7,034 bases of DNA from Balneolales bacterium (GCA_007135895.1 SLHZ01000228.1:1-7034); one strand, 5' to 3'; counted from the first letter of the stretch, positions 1 through 6,713 are shown. Made by a program: numbers and translations. The notes: generated by a model not told the origin, from the letters alone.

Positions 1-32
1 CTATTCAAAAATCATCCCAAGGTAAAAAAGGG

Positions 33-95
33 CCGATCCCGGAAAATGGGAAACAGGAGATCCGGGGGTGGAAGAAGTTTTCCGATCCCCGGAAG
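33..95. repeat. Short inverted and direct repeats downstream of fumC
   Basis: Two things are visible. First, a 7-bp inverted repeat, TCCGGGG at 61-67 and CCCCGGA at 87-93, with a 19-nt loop. Second, a direct repeat: CCGATCCCCGGAA at 82-94 and the near copy CCGATCCCGGAAAA at 33-46. On the minus strand these follow fumC, and a run of six T lies beyond them (plus A-run at 25-30). They could form alternative stems in the 3' untranslated RNA of fumC. No coding region is recognisable between base 1 and the fumC stop. Confidence 0.35.
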
Positions 96-126
96 CAAAC
101 AAACCGGCCATCACCTGAATTGGCCG
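94..126 (-). terminator. Candidate weak intrinsic terminator of fumC
   Basis: Read on the minus strand, CGGCCA (126-121) can pair with TGGCCG (110-105) across a 10-nt loop. The stem is followed by a U-rich but interrupted tract (105-94). The stem starts about 15 bases after the fumC stop. A competing stem pairs 121-125 with 132-136, and a third arrangement lies further downstream at 61-93. The short stem and broken U-run make this a tentative call. Confidence 0.3.
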
Positions 127-141
127 CCTGTGGCCATCCGC

Positions 142-1539
142 CTATTCGGTAAAACCGCCACGGGTCATCTTGAACGGATCAAGCGCCTTGTCCAGCTCTT
201 CCTCGCTGAGGTCGGTCATCTCCAGAGCGACTTCTTTAAGCGGCCGGTTCTCCGCAAAGGCCGTCTTGGCAATTTTCGCGGCCAGATCATAGCCGATAAC
301 AGGATTAAGCGCTGTAACGAGGATCGGGTTCTTGCCGATTTTGTCGGCGATATGCTCTTTTTTGACAATCAGTCCCGATACCGACTGATCGGCGAAGTTG
401 CGCGCGGCATTGGCCAGCAGTACAATGCTCTGGTTGAGGTTGTAACTGACCACCGGCAACATCACATTCAGCTCGAAATTACCCGATTGTCCGCCGATCA
501 TGATGGTGGTATCATTGCCGATTACCTGGGCGCATACCATGGCAACTGATTCCTCAATCACCGGATTCACCTTGCCCGGCATGATGGAAGATCCGGGTTG
601 AAGCGCCTTGAGCTGCACTTCGCCCAACCCGCTGTTCGGACCGGAGTTCATCCAGCGCAGGTCATTGGCTATCTTCATGATGCTCACGGCAATGGTCTTG
701 AGCTGTCCGCTGGTTTCAACGGGGGCGTCAACGGTGGCCTGAGCTTCAAAATGGTCGATCGCCTCCACAAAGTTCTCTCCGGTGAGCTCCGATACCTTGT
801 CCGCGAAACGCCGGCCAAATTCGGGGTGGGTGTTGATGCCGGTTCCGATGGCCGTACCGCCCTGTGGAAGTTCCCTGAGGCGCTCCAGGGATGATTCCAG
901 CCGCTCCACACCCAGATCAAGCTGTCGCTCATACCCGCCGAACTGCTGGGCAATCGTCAGGGGCATGGCATCCATCAGGTGGGTTCGGCCTGTCTTGACC
1001 ACATCGGCGTATTCGGCTCCCTTCTGATGGAAGGCTTTTTGCAGATAATTAAGAGCGGGTATAAGTTGCAGCCGTATGGCCAGCAATGCCGAGACACGGA
1101 GGGTGGTCGGAAAAATATCATTGGAGCTTTGTCCGAAATTGACATGGTCGTTGGGATGTATGCGGACATCCGCACCGTCCTGACCGGCAAGATAGTTGGC
1201 CCGGTTTGCAATCACCTCGTTGGCATTCATGTTGGTGGAAGTCCCGGATCCGGTCTGGAATACATCCAGGACGAAATGCTCATCGACTTCACCGTCAATA
1301 ACCATCTGTGATGCCTTGACGATATAGTTGGCCACCTCTTCAGGCAGCAAGCCCAGTTCCTGGTTGACCAGCGCGCACGCTTGCTTCACATAGCCTAATG
1401 CCTGAATGAAGGCCCTGTCAAAACGAAGGGTGCTGATAGGGAAGTTTTCTTTGGCCCGCTGGGTCTGTGCGGCATAAAAAGCGTTTTCAGGCACTTTCAC
1501 CTCGCCCATGGAATCGTTTTCAATGCGGTATTTTGTCAT
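142..1539 (-). CDS. fumC: Class II fumarate hydratase (fumarase C)
   Basis: Cytosolic, iron-independent fumarase that interconverts fumarate and L-malate in the TCA cycle as a homotetramer. The 465-residue length is normal for the family. Visible motifs, numbered from the chosen start: SGTSTNMNANE at 98-108 and HPNDHVN at 128-134 (substrate-binding and B-site regions), TGRTHLMDAMPLT at 183-195 with the helper His187, and the superfamily signature GSSIMPGKVNP at 316-326 carrying the catalytic serine. PGKVNP rather than PAKVNP favours fumarase over aspartase. An in-frame ATG at 1590 would add 17 residues, but family members begin close to MTKYRIE, so 1539 is preferred. No clear Shine-Dalgarno precedes it. 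It lies 262 bp downstream of the E1 gene behind a likely terminator, so it is probably transcribed alone. It looks intact, with no missing active-site residue seen. Confidence 0.95.
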   Translation of the reverse strand: MTKYRIENDSMGEVKVPENAFYAAQTQRAKENFPISTLRFDRAFIQALGYVKQACALVNQELGLLPEEVANYIVKASQMVIDGEVDEHFVLDVFQTGSGTSTNMNANEVIANRANYLAGQDGADVRIHPNDHVNFGQSSNDIFPTTLRVSALLAIRLQLIPALNYLQKAFHQKGAEYADVVKTGRTHLMDAMPLTIAQQFGGYERQLDLGVERLESSLERLRELPQGGTAIGTGINTHPEFGRRFADKVSELTGENFVEAIDHFEAQATVDAPVETSGQLKTIAVSIMKIANDLRWMNSGPNSGLGEVQLKALQPGSSIMPGKVNPVIEESVAMVCAQVIGNDTTIMIGGQSGNFELNVMLPVVSYNLNQSIVLLANAARNFADQSVSGLIVKKEHIADKIGKNPILVTALNPVIGYDLAAKIAKTAFAENRPLKEVALEMTDLSEEELDKALDPFKMTRGGFTE

Positions 1540-1593
1540 GGCAGGAATACTTATTGTTTTGGAATTGAGGAAAAAGAGACGGTAGTGCAAGAA

Positions 1594-1621
1594 GTATTAC
1601 AAGCTACACAAGTAGTTTCAA
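1594..1621 (-). promoter_or_regulatory. Candidate fumC promoter
   Basis: On the minus strand TTGAAA (1621-1616) and TAATAC (1599-1594) are separated by 16 bases, resembling a sigma-70-type promoter. The -10 match is mediocre. Transcription would begin near 1587, giving a leader of about 48 nt before the fumC ATG at 1539. Two A-tracts lie immediately upstream, where an UP element would sit. If the organism uses a Bacteroidota-type sigma factor, these boxes may not be the real ones; I did not find a clean TAnnTTTG box here. Confidence 0.35.
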
Positions 1622-1633
1622 CGGCACAACCGG

Positions 1634-1651
1634 TTTTTTTGCGGTTTTTTT
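1634..1651 (-). promoter_or_regulatory. Two phased A7 tracts upstream of the fumC promoter
   Basis: The plus strand has two T7 runs (1634-1640 and 1645-1651), so the minus strand carries two A7 tracts repeating every 11 bp, about one helical turn. Phased A-tracts are known to bend DNA and, just upstream of a -35 box, can act as UP-like elements. The spacing to the proposed -35 at 1616-1621 fits. The function is inference; the tracts and their phase are directly visible. Confidence 0.4.
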
Positions 1652-1740
1652 GGGCAAATGAATACTTCAAAATACACAAATGGCTTCCACTACCCAGCTG
1701 GTTTTAGCTGAACAAATGGTACGATATGCCACACCAGCAT

Positions 1741-1783
1741 AAAATGCAGATTCTTCGGGTAAACCCCATGCATGAATCGCGCA
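1741..1783 (-). terminator. Likely intrinsic terminator of the E1 gene
   Basis: Eighteen bases after the E1 stop, the minus-strand RNA can fold with GAUUC (1778-1774) pairing GAAUC (1753-1749), an outer UGC (1783-1781) pairing GCA (1747-1745) across a small internal loop, and an apical GGGU/ACCC stem (1766-1757). UUUU (1744-1741) follows directly. The stem is imperfect and the U-run is short, but its position after a stop codon and its layered stem support a terminator separating E1 from fumC. Confidence 0.45.
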
Positions 1784-1801
1784 TTTGCGGAATATCGTCA
1801 C

Positions 1802-3874
1802 TCAATAGCGAATAAGTTCTTTCAGGACACGGCGGATATCGTCTTCGTTGGGCAGTACATAGTCTTCCAGGGACGGTGCATACGGAATGGGTGCAAAACG
1901 CGCTCCAACTCGTTTGACCGGCGCATCGAGATGGTGGAAAGCCTGGTCGGCGATCCGGGCGGCAATCTCGGCACCCATGCCCATGAACTCATAATCCTCG
2001 TGCAGCACCAGCAACCGCCCGGTCCGTGCTACCGAGGCAAGAATCGTATCGGTATCAAGCGGCAGCATGGAACGCAAATCAATTATTTCCAGCTCTACCC
2101 CTTCTGCGGACAACTCTTTGGCCAGCACAACCGCTTTTTGAAGTACGAGGCCGTAGCTGACCACGGTCACATCATCGCCTTTTCTGACGACCTTCGCCTT
2201 GTCGAGCGGCACCAGATAATTGGCATCCGGCTCGGGCCGACGCGCGAAGCCCTGCCGGTAAAGCGCCTTATGCTCCAGAAAGAGCACCGGGTCATCGCTT
2301 CGTATGGCGGCTTTAAGCATACCTTTCGCATCGGTGGCATTGGAGGGCATGACCACACGAAAACCGGGAAAATGAGCAAATGTGGCCTCAATGTTCTGAC
2401 TGTGACAGAGGCCGCCGTGTATGTATCCCCCGGACGGCACCCGTATCACCATGGGCGCGCTGAAATGGTTGTTCGAGCGGTAGCGCAGCGTGTCGATCTG
2501 GTTTTTAAGCATCTCCATGGCCGGCCAGATATAATCGGCGAACTGGACCTCGACAACCGGTTTGAAGCCTCTGACAGCGAGGCCGCATGCCGTGCCGAGA
2601 ATGGAGGATTCCGAGAGCGGGGTATTATAGCACCGGTCCGGACCAAACCGCGCGGTCAGTCCTCTGGTCGCCGTGAAGACACCGCCTTTGTTGCCGGCGA
2701 CATCCTCGCCGAATACAAGCACGTTTTCATCGCGTTCCATCTCTTCGGCCAGGGCATGATTGATGGCATCAACCATGACCACCAGATCACCGGTAGGCTC
2801 GTTCTTCTCGTATTCCAGTTGGGGTGGGGTCTCCGAAAGCACGTGTAGCATCGCCTCTTCGGGTTCAGGATCTTTCTGGTCGAGCGTCCACCGCGTATCG
2901 TCTTCCACCTGCTGATGTACCTGTTTGGAGAGTTCTTCCAGTTCTTCTTCGGTAGCAAGATCACCTTCCAGGATGCGTTCCCGGAGACGAGTCAAAGGAT
3001 CGTATTGTTTCTCCTGCTCCATTTCGGAAGCATCACGGTATTTACCCGGATCATCCGATGATGAGTGGGGGCTGAGACGAACCACGTGGGCGTGCACCAG
3101 CGTTGGGCCATCCCCTTTCCGGGCCCTTGCCACGGCCCTGGTCATGGCGGCATGGCTCTGGAAGAGATCGGTACCGTCAATCTCAATGATGTCCAGATTC
3201 TCATAACCCCGGACTGTCTGTGATATGCTTTTGTTGCTGGTCTGTTCGGATACCGGGACACTGATGGCCAGCTTGTTGTCCTGAACCACCACGACCAGCG
3301 GTGCCTTGGTACGCGAGGCCCAGTTCAGCATTTCGAAGAAAACACCCTGCGAAGTGCCGCCATCACCGGTGGAGACATAGATCACCTCCCCGTCCTTGTT
3401 CCGTTGAGATGCCTGCGCCATCCCGAGCGCCGGAAGAAACTGGGCTCCGATTGCACTGGAGACAGACAGGATACGATGTTCCCGGCTGTTGAAATGGGAG
3501 GGCATCTGCCGCCCGCCCGAAGGATCGGTCACCTTGCTCAGATGAGCCGACAGAATATCCCGCGATGAGAGCCCGAATCCGACCGCAAAGGCCATATCCC
3601 GATAATAAGGGGCCGCCCAGTCCCTGCCTTTTTCCAGTGCCTGTGCCGAGGCCAGCTGAATCGCCTCATGCCCCGAGCAGCCCATGTGAAAATGGCCACG
3701 GCCCTGCTTCAGCAGGATCATCATTTTTTCATCCAGGCGGCGAACCAGCAGCATGGTCTGGTACAGATCCATCAGATCCGCCTTTTTGAATGAAGAGAGC
3801 GGCGCAGGACGAACGGCAAACTCCGAACCACGCTTCACCAAAGATTTTAATCTGGGACTTTTCTTACTGGTCAT
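1802..3874 (-). CDS. Fused alpha-beta E1 of a branched-chain 2-oxoacid dehydrogenase-type complex
   Basis: Thiamine-diphosphate E1 that decarboxylates a 2-oxoacid and passes the acyl group to the lipoyl E2. The alpha and beta chains, separate in many bacteria, form one 690-residue protein. Alpha half (about 30-290): HFHMGCSGHEA at 61-71; the ThDP motif GDG at 170-172 through Asn200; and PHSSSDDPGKYR at 269-280, with the conserved His and a loop like the phosphorylation loop of the branched-chain enzyme. A charged linker (about 282-365) leads to the beta half: FGEDV at 388-392, PLSESSILG at 419-427 with the expected catalytic Glu422, and HSQNIEA at 491-497. The loop sequence favours 2-oxoisovalerate over pyruvate, but acetoin or pyruvate cannot be excluded. 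E2 and E3 are not in the window. The start at 3874 lacks a Shine-Dalgarno sequence. No lesion is seen. Confidence 0.9.
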   Translation of the reverse strand: MTSKKSPRLKSLVKRGSEFAVRPAPLSSFKKADLMDLYQTMLLVRRLDEKMMILLKQGRGHFHMGCSGHEAIQLASAQALEKGRDWAAPYYRDMAFAVGFGLSSRDILSAHLSKVTDPSGGRQMPSHFNSREHRILSVSSAIGAQFLPALGMAQASQRNKDGEVIYVSTGDGGTSQGVFFEMLNWASRTKAPLVVVVQDNKLAISVPVSEQTSNKSISQTVRGYENLDIIEIDGTDLFQSHAAMTRAVARARKGDGPTLVHAHVVRLSPHSSSDDPGKYRDASEMEQEKQYDPLTRLRERILEGDLATEEELEELSKQVHQQVEDDTRWTLDQKDPEPEEAMLHVLSETPPQLEYEKNEPTGDLVVMVDAINHALAEEMERDENVLVFGEDVAGNKGGVFTATRGLTARFGPDRCYNTPLSESSILGTACGLAVRGFKPVVEVQFADYIWPAMEMLKNQIDTLRYRSNNHFSAPMVIRVPSGGYIHGGLCHSQNIEATFAHFPGFRVVMPSNATDAKGMLKAAIRSDDPVLFLEHKALYRQGFARRPEPDANYLVPLDKAKVVRKGDDVTVVSYGLVLQKAVVLAKELSAEGVELEIIDLRSMLPLDTDTILASVARTGRLLVLHEDYEFMGMGAEIAARIADQAFHHLDAPVKRVGARFAPIPYAPSLEDYVLPNEDDIRRVLKELIRY

Positions 3875-3900
3875 GTGAATTATTCTTACTGTTCATGTAA
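3861..3900 (-). repeat. Duplicated start-codon region of E1, with a 10-codon upstream reading frame
   Basis: Two 18-bp copies, 3861-3878 and 3883-3900, match at 16 of 18 positions with a 22-bp period. Each contains an ATG on the minus strand followed by a near-identical context (ATGACCAGTAAGAA and ATGAACAGTAAGAA). The downstream ATG is the E1 start at 3874. The upstream ATG at 3896 is out of frame and opens a small frame, MNSKNNSHDQ, ending at 3864 and overlapping the first E1 codons by 11 bases. No Shine-Dalgarno precedes either ATG, and the peptide has no branched-chain residues, so classical attenuation is not suggested. Translation of the small frame is unproven. Confidence 0.45.
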
Positions 3901-4041
3901 AGCGCAAAATGCCGTTTTTTTATTTAGTTCGAAACAAAGGTTGGTGTGATCATTGGCAGATCTTACCATGTAACAGCAAAACGGCAGTCCGGCATTCCGG
4001 ATATCTGGTACCGATAATAGATTCTCGGATCGCAACGAATG
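3901..4041. other. Leader region of E1 upstream of the start duplication
   Basis: This stretch must hold the E1 promoter if E1 is not read through from the lipid genes, but no convincing boxes were found. Visible structure: a 9-bp inverted repeat, TGCCGTTTT at 3910-3918 and AAAACGGCA at 3978-3986, 59 bases apart; and a small hairpin, TCCGG/CCGGA, at 3988-4001. A degenerate copy of the neighbouring tandem unit may begin near 4011. No protein-like reading frame is evident. Confidence 0.3.
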
Positions 4042-4288
4042 AGCGAAATCACTACGGGTCAGTGAAATCGTCTCGGATTAGCAATATCGTCTCGGATTAG
4101 TAAAATCGTCACGGATTAGCGAAATCGTCTCGGATTAGCAATATCGTCTCGGATTAGTAAAATCGTCACGGATTAGCGAAATCGTCTCGGATTAGCAATA
4201 TCGTCACGGATTAGTAAAATCGTCACGGATTAGCGAAATCGTCACGCGTCAGCGAAATCACTACAGATCAGCGAAATCGCCATGGGTC
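4042..4288. repeat. 19-bp tandem array with 57-bp higher-order structure
   Basis: Thirteen contiguous 19-bp units with consensus AGCGAAATCGTCACGGATT, starting every 19 bases from 4042 to 4270. In the core, units occur in a fixed order of three types beginning AGCGAAA/AGTGAAA, AGCAATA and AGTAAAA. This gives three 57-bp copies at 4061-4117, 4118-4174 and 4175-4231, with one difference between each adjacent pair. The outer units (4042-4060 and 4251-4288) are more divergent and resemble each other. The last unit runs into the stop codon of the acyltransferase gene. A TAG lies across each core unit junction, and 19 is not a multiple of 3, so all frames are closed and the array is not coding. There are no unique spacers, so it is not CRISPR. 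Its function is unknown; it has minisatellite (VNTR) character. Confidence 0.95.
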
Positions 4289-5447
4289 AGCGAAGCGGCT
4301 GGCTGTACATCCGGTATTTTTTTTCCAGATGTCCGCCCACTTTCTCAGATACTCTGATGATGTCGGTATTTGTTTCCAGAAGCCAGCCCAGCTCTGATGA
4401 GCGGTATCCATTTTTCATCCCTTTCATGGCACTGGTCTGTATCATGAGCGCATCAATCCCTCTGTTCCGGTATTCGGGCAGCACGCCCATGAGTGCCGTA
4501 CGCGCATTGTCCATTTTCCGACGGTACCAGAATAGTTTAAAAATACCGGTCGGGAACAGCGTCCCGTTCATATGACGGAATACCTGGTTGTAATCGGGCA
4601 GGGCAATGGAGAATCCGACGGGTTTACCATCGATTTCAGCAATGACGGCCATGTCGGGATCGATGATGATCCGTAGAGTTTTTGCCAGATGGGTAAACAT
4701 CTCCTTGTCCATCTCGTAAAAACCCCAGTTTCGGGCCCACGCCCGGTTGAAGATCCTACGAACGATTTCCACCTCGGTCTTGAAGCTCTTTTTGCGGACA
4801 GAACGTATGGTCAATCCCGGATTTCTTTTCTTAACAATCTCGCGGGCCCGTTCCATGCGATTCATGGCCACAGTATCCGTGGTCACTTTATAAGCCAGCA
4901 GATCCATCTCTTTTCTGAGTCCGGCACCCTGCAACAGCGTGTCATAATAGGGTTTTGAGTGGGGCATCAGGATGGCGGGACGATGATCGAACCCGCTGAT
5001 CTGGATTCCGATTTCATCCAGCAGTCCGGGACTCATGGGACCCAGAAGACGCTCACAGCCTTTCTGTGACAGCCAGTCCCGCACGACCCGCAGCAGCAGA
5101 TCGGTAACAAACTGGTTTTCTATACACTCATAGAATCCGAAAAAACCGGCTTTTTCCTTGTTATGGCTATTGAAAGCATGGTTTACGATAGCGGCGATGC
5201 GTCCGGCTATACGGTCATTATGATAAGCCAGGAATAGTGCGATCTCCGCATTGCGGTAGAAGGGATTCTTTTTGGTGTCGATGAGTTCCTTCTGCTGGAT
5301 TTTCAGGGGCGCAACCCAGTTCTCGTCATATTTATAGTGCTGGTACGGAAAATTAAGGAACTGCTTTCGTTCACTGTCGGTAGAGACATAGACCACTGCG
5401 GCGAGGTCTTTTTCAGGGACAGAAGTCATCTGTGCCGTTTTGTCCAC
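4287..5447 (-). CDS. Two-domain GNAT-fold acyltransferase, candidate bacterial ceramide synthase
   Basis: This 386-residue protein is probably cytosolic, with no signal peptide or clear membrane segment. The C-terminal GNAT domain shows the acyl-CoA-binding motif VLPEYRNRG at 322-330. The N-terminal half looks like a second, degenerate GNAT fold, with NPFYRNAE at 61-68, GRIAAIVN at 82-89, GFFGFYE at 101-107 and LLGPMSPG at 134-141. This pattern matches a family often annotated as 'dATP pyrophosphohydrolase' or GNAT, which as I recall includes the Caulobacter ceramide synthase bCerS. Position right after serine palmitoyltransferase supports N-acylation of a sphingoid base with a fatty acyl thioester. 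The activity is inferred; another N-acyltransferase role is possible. The GTG start is chosen because GAGG lies 8 bases upstream; an ATG at 5429 is the alternative. The stop codon overlaps the edge of the 19-bp tandem array. Confidence 0.8.
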   Translation of the reverse strand: MDKTAQMTSVPEKDLAAVVYVSTDSERKQFLNFPYQHYKYDENWVAPLKIQQKELIDTKKNPFYRNAEIALFLAYHNDRIAGRIAAIVNHAFNSHNKEKAGFFGFYECIENQFVTDLLLRVVRDWLSQKGCERLLGPMSPGLLDEIGIQISGFDHRPAILMPHSKPYYDTLLQGAGLRKEMDLLAYKVTTDTVAMNRMERAREIVKKRNPGLTIRSVRKKSFKTEVEIVRRIFNRAWARNWGFYEMDKEMFTHLAKTLRIIIDPDMAVIAEIDGKPVGFSIALPDYNQVFRHMNGTLFPTGIFKLFWYRRKMDNARTALMGVLPEYRNRGIDALMIQTSAMKGMKNGYRSSELGWLLETNTDIIRVSEKVGGHLEKKYRMYSQPLR

Positions 5448-5450
5448 GGT

Positions 5451-6692
5451 TCAAACCTCGATCAGGGAATGACCGTTATGGTCAATCAGGCCGCGCCGGA
5501 GGCCTACTTTGCGGAAGGCGTCAAGGATCCGGTCAAGATGATCATCGGTGTGTGTGGCCATGTAGCTGGTCCTCAGCAAGGTCTGGCCCTGGGGCACTGC
5601 CGGAGGCACCACCGCGTTGGTATAAACCCCCTCTTCAAACAGATCCCTCCAGAATTTCAGGCATTGAAACGGCTCGCCAATGACCACCGGTATGATTGGG
5701 GACTCGCTGGTCAATATATTGAAGCCCAGCTCACGGAAACCCTTGCGCATGTAGGCCGAGATCTCTTCGAGCCGCTCCAGGCGCCAGGGCTCTTCTTTCA
5801 GGACTTCCAGCGCCTTGAGGACTGTTGCCACGTTGGCCGGCGGCATGGAAGCGCTGAATATATGAGCGGGTGAATGATGCCGGATATACTCGATAACCTC
5901 TCTGCCGCCCACAAGAAAACCACCGAGGGAAGCAAACGATTTGGAAAACGTTCCACTGATAAGGTCCACTTCGTCCAGAAGATCAAATGCCGAAGCAGAG
6001 CCGCGGCCGCCTTCGCCGATCACCCCGATGGCATGGGCATCATCCAGGTAAAGGCGCGCATTGAATTCCTTGGCCAGGGAAACGAGTTCCGGGACTCTTG
6101 CCACGGTACCTGACATGGAAAAGACGCCGTCACTGACAATGATTTTGCCGGTATCCGAACTCTCCCTCTCCAGCAACTTACGCAGATGCGCCATGTCATT
6201 GTGCTGGTAGCGAACGGTGCGTGCATTGGAGATGAGGGTTCCAACAACGATACAGGCATGGTTGTCCTTATCGGAAAAAATCACATCATTGCGACCGGCA
6301 ATCGTCTGGATGGAGCCTTCGTTGGTTTGATAACCGGTACTGAAGAGCACGCAATTTTCCTTGCGCATGAACTGCGCCAGTTTATCCTCCAGCTCAAGGT
6401 GTATGTCAAGCGTGCCGTTGAGATATCGTGATCCTGTGCAGCCGGTGCCATATTTGGTGATCGCATTCTGAGCCGCTTCTATCAGGCGGGGGTCGTTGGT
6501 CAGGCCCAGGTAATTGTTTGACCCGGCCATGATGACTTCGTGGCCTTCGATTACCACAATATTGCCATCGGTATCGGTCAACGGTTTGAAATAGGGATAC
6601 AATCCCATGGCTTTTACATCGTCCGCTGCCGTGAATTTGTAAGCCTTGGCAAAGATATCCGCCGGTTTAATACTATAATCGGTTTTACCCAT
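5451..6692 (-). CDS. spt: Serine palmitoyltransferase (alpha-oxoamine synthase family)
   Basis: PLP-dependent enzyme that condenses L-serine with an acyl thioester, releasing CO2 to form 3-ketosphinganine, the first step of sphingolipid synthesis. Its 413 residues fit the soluble bacterial homodimer. Visible features: MGLYPYFKPL at 29-38, typical of Bacteroidota-style SPT; NNYLGL at 59-64; YGTGCTGSRYLNGT at 81-94; DNHAC at 143-147 with the cofactor-stacking His145; LDDAHAIG at 216-223 with Asp217 and His220; and GTFSKSFASLGGF at 247-259 with Schiff-base Lys251. The N-terminal YPYF segment and the FSKSFASLGG context favour SPT over glycine C-acetyltransferase, BioF or ALA synthase, though those relatives share most motifs. 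The ATG at 6692 has no clear Shine-Dalgarno. The downstream acyltransferase begins three bases after the stop, so the two are probably one operon. The 3-ketosphinganine reductase is not in the window. Confidence 0.88.
   Translation of the reverse strand: MGKTDYSIKPADIFAKAYKFTAADDVKAMGLYPYFKPLTDTDGNIVVIEGHEVIMAGSNNYLGLTNDPRLIEAAQNAITKYGTGCTGSRYLNGTLDIHLELEDKLAQFMRKENCVLFSTGYQTNEGSIQTIAGRNDVIFSDKDNHACIVVGTLISNARTVRYQHNDMAHLRKLLERESSDTGKIIVSDGVFSMSGTVARVPELVSLAKEFNARLYLDDAHAIGVIGEGGRGSASAFDLLDEVDLISGTFSKSFASLGGFLVGGREVIEYIRHHSPAHIFSASMPPANVATVLKALEVLKEEPWRLERLEEISAYMRKGFRELGFNILTSESPIIPVVIGEPFQCLKFWRDLFEEGVYTNAVVPPAVPQGQTLLRTSYMATHTDDHLDRILDAFRKVGLRRGLIDHNGHSLIEV
5456..5459 (-). promoter_or_regulatory. 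Ribosome binding site of the acyltransferase inside the spt 3' end
   Basis: The minus strand reads GAGG at 5459-5456, formed by the last Glu-Val codons of spt, eight bases before the GTG at 5447. The other starts in this window lack such a site. It supports GTG over the ATG at 5429 and implies that translation of the acyltransferase is coupled to ribosomes finishing spt. Confidence 0.6.
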
Positions 6693-6713
6693 GTGGCAAG
6701 ATCTGTTACATGC

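Noticed and set aside
46..549. Plus-strand open frame overlapping the end of fumC
   Set aside because: Most of it is antisense to fumC, and its translation has no family-like pattern.
1540..1590. Longer N-terminus for fumC from an upstream in-frame ATG
   Set aside because: The extra 17 residues extend beyond the usual fumarase N-terminus and would overlap the proposed leader.
1772..2848. Long open frame on the plus strand (358 codons) opposite the E1 gene
   Set aside because: It lies wholly antisense to a gene with clear catalytic motifs, shows no recognisable domain, and reads like a frame kept open by the codon bias of the E1 gene.
3910..3986. 9-bp inverted repeat TGCCGTTTT / AAAACGGCA as ends of a small mobile element
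   Set aside because: Only 59 bases lie between the arms, no target duplication is visible and no transposase is present. Chance or a weak regulatory structure is as likely.
4042..4288. CRISPR array or iteron-type replication origin
   Set aside because: Units are contiguous with no unique spacers, which excludes CRISPR. No replication initiator gene or cas gene is nearby, and the genes around it are ordinary chromosomal metabolism, so an iteron origin is unsupported.
4042..4288. Coding repeat protein made from the 19-bp units
   Set aside because: TAG on the plus strand and TAA on the minus strand recur at the core unit junctions and fall in every frame, because 19 is not a multiple of three.
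5337..5873. Plus-strand open frame across the spt-acyltransferase junction
   Set aside because: It is antisense to two well-supported genes and has no recognisable motif.
6706..6711. Minimal start-stop frame ATG-TAA after GAGGTGC in the spt leader
   Set aside because: It is a six-base pattern that easily arises by chance, and nothing else supports a regulatory role.
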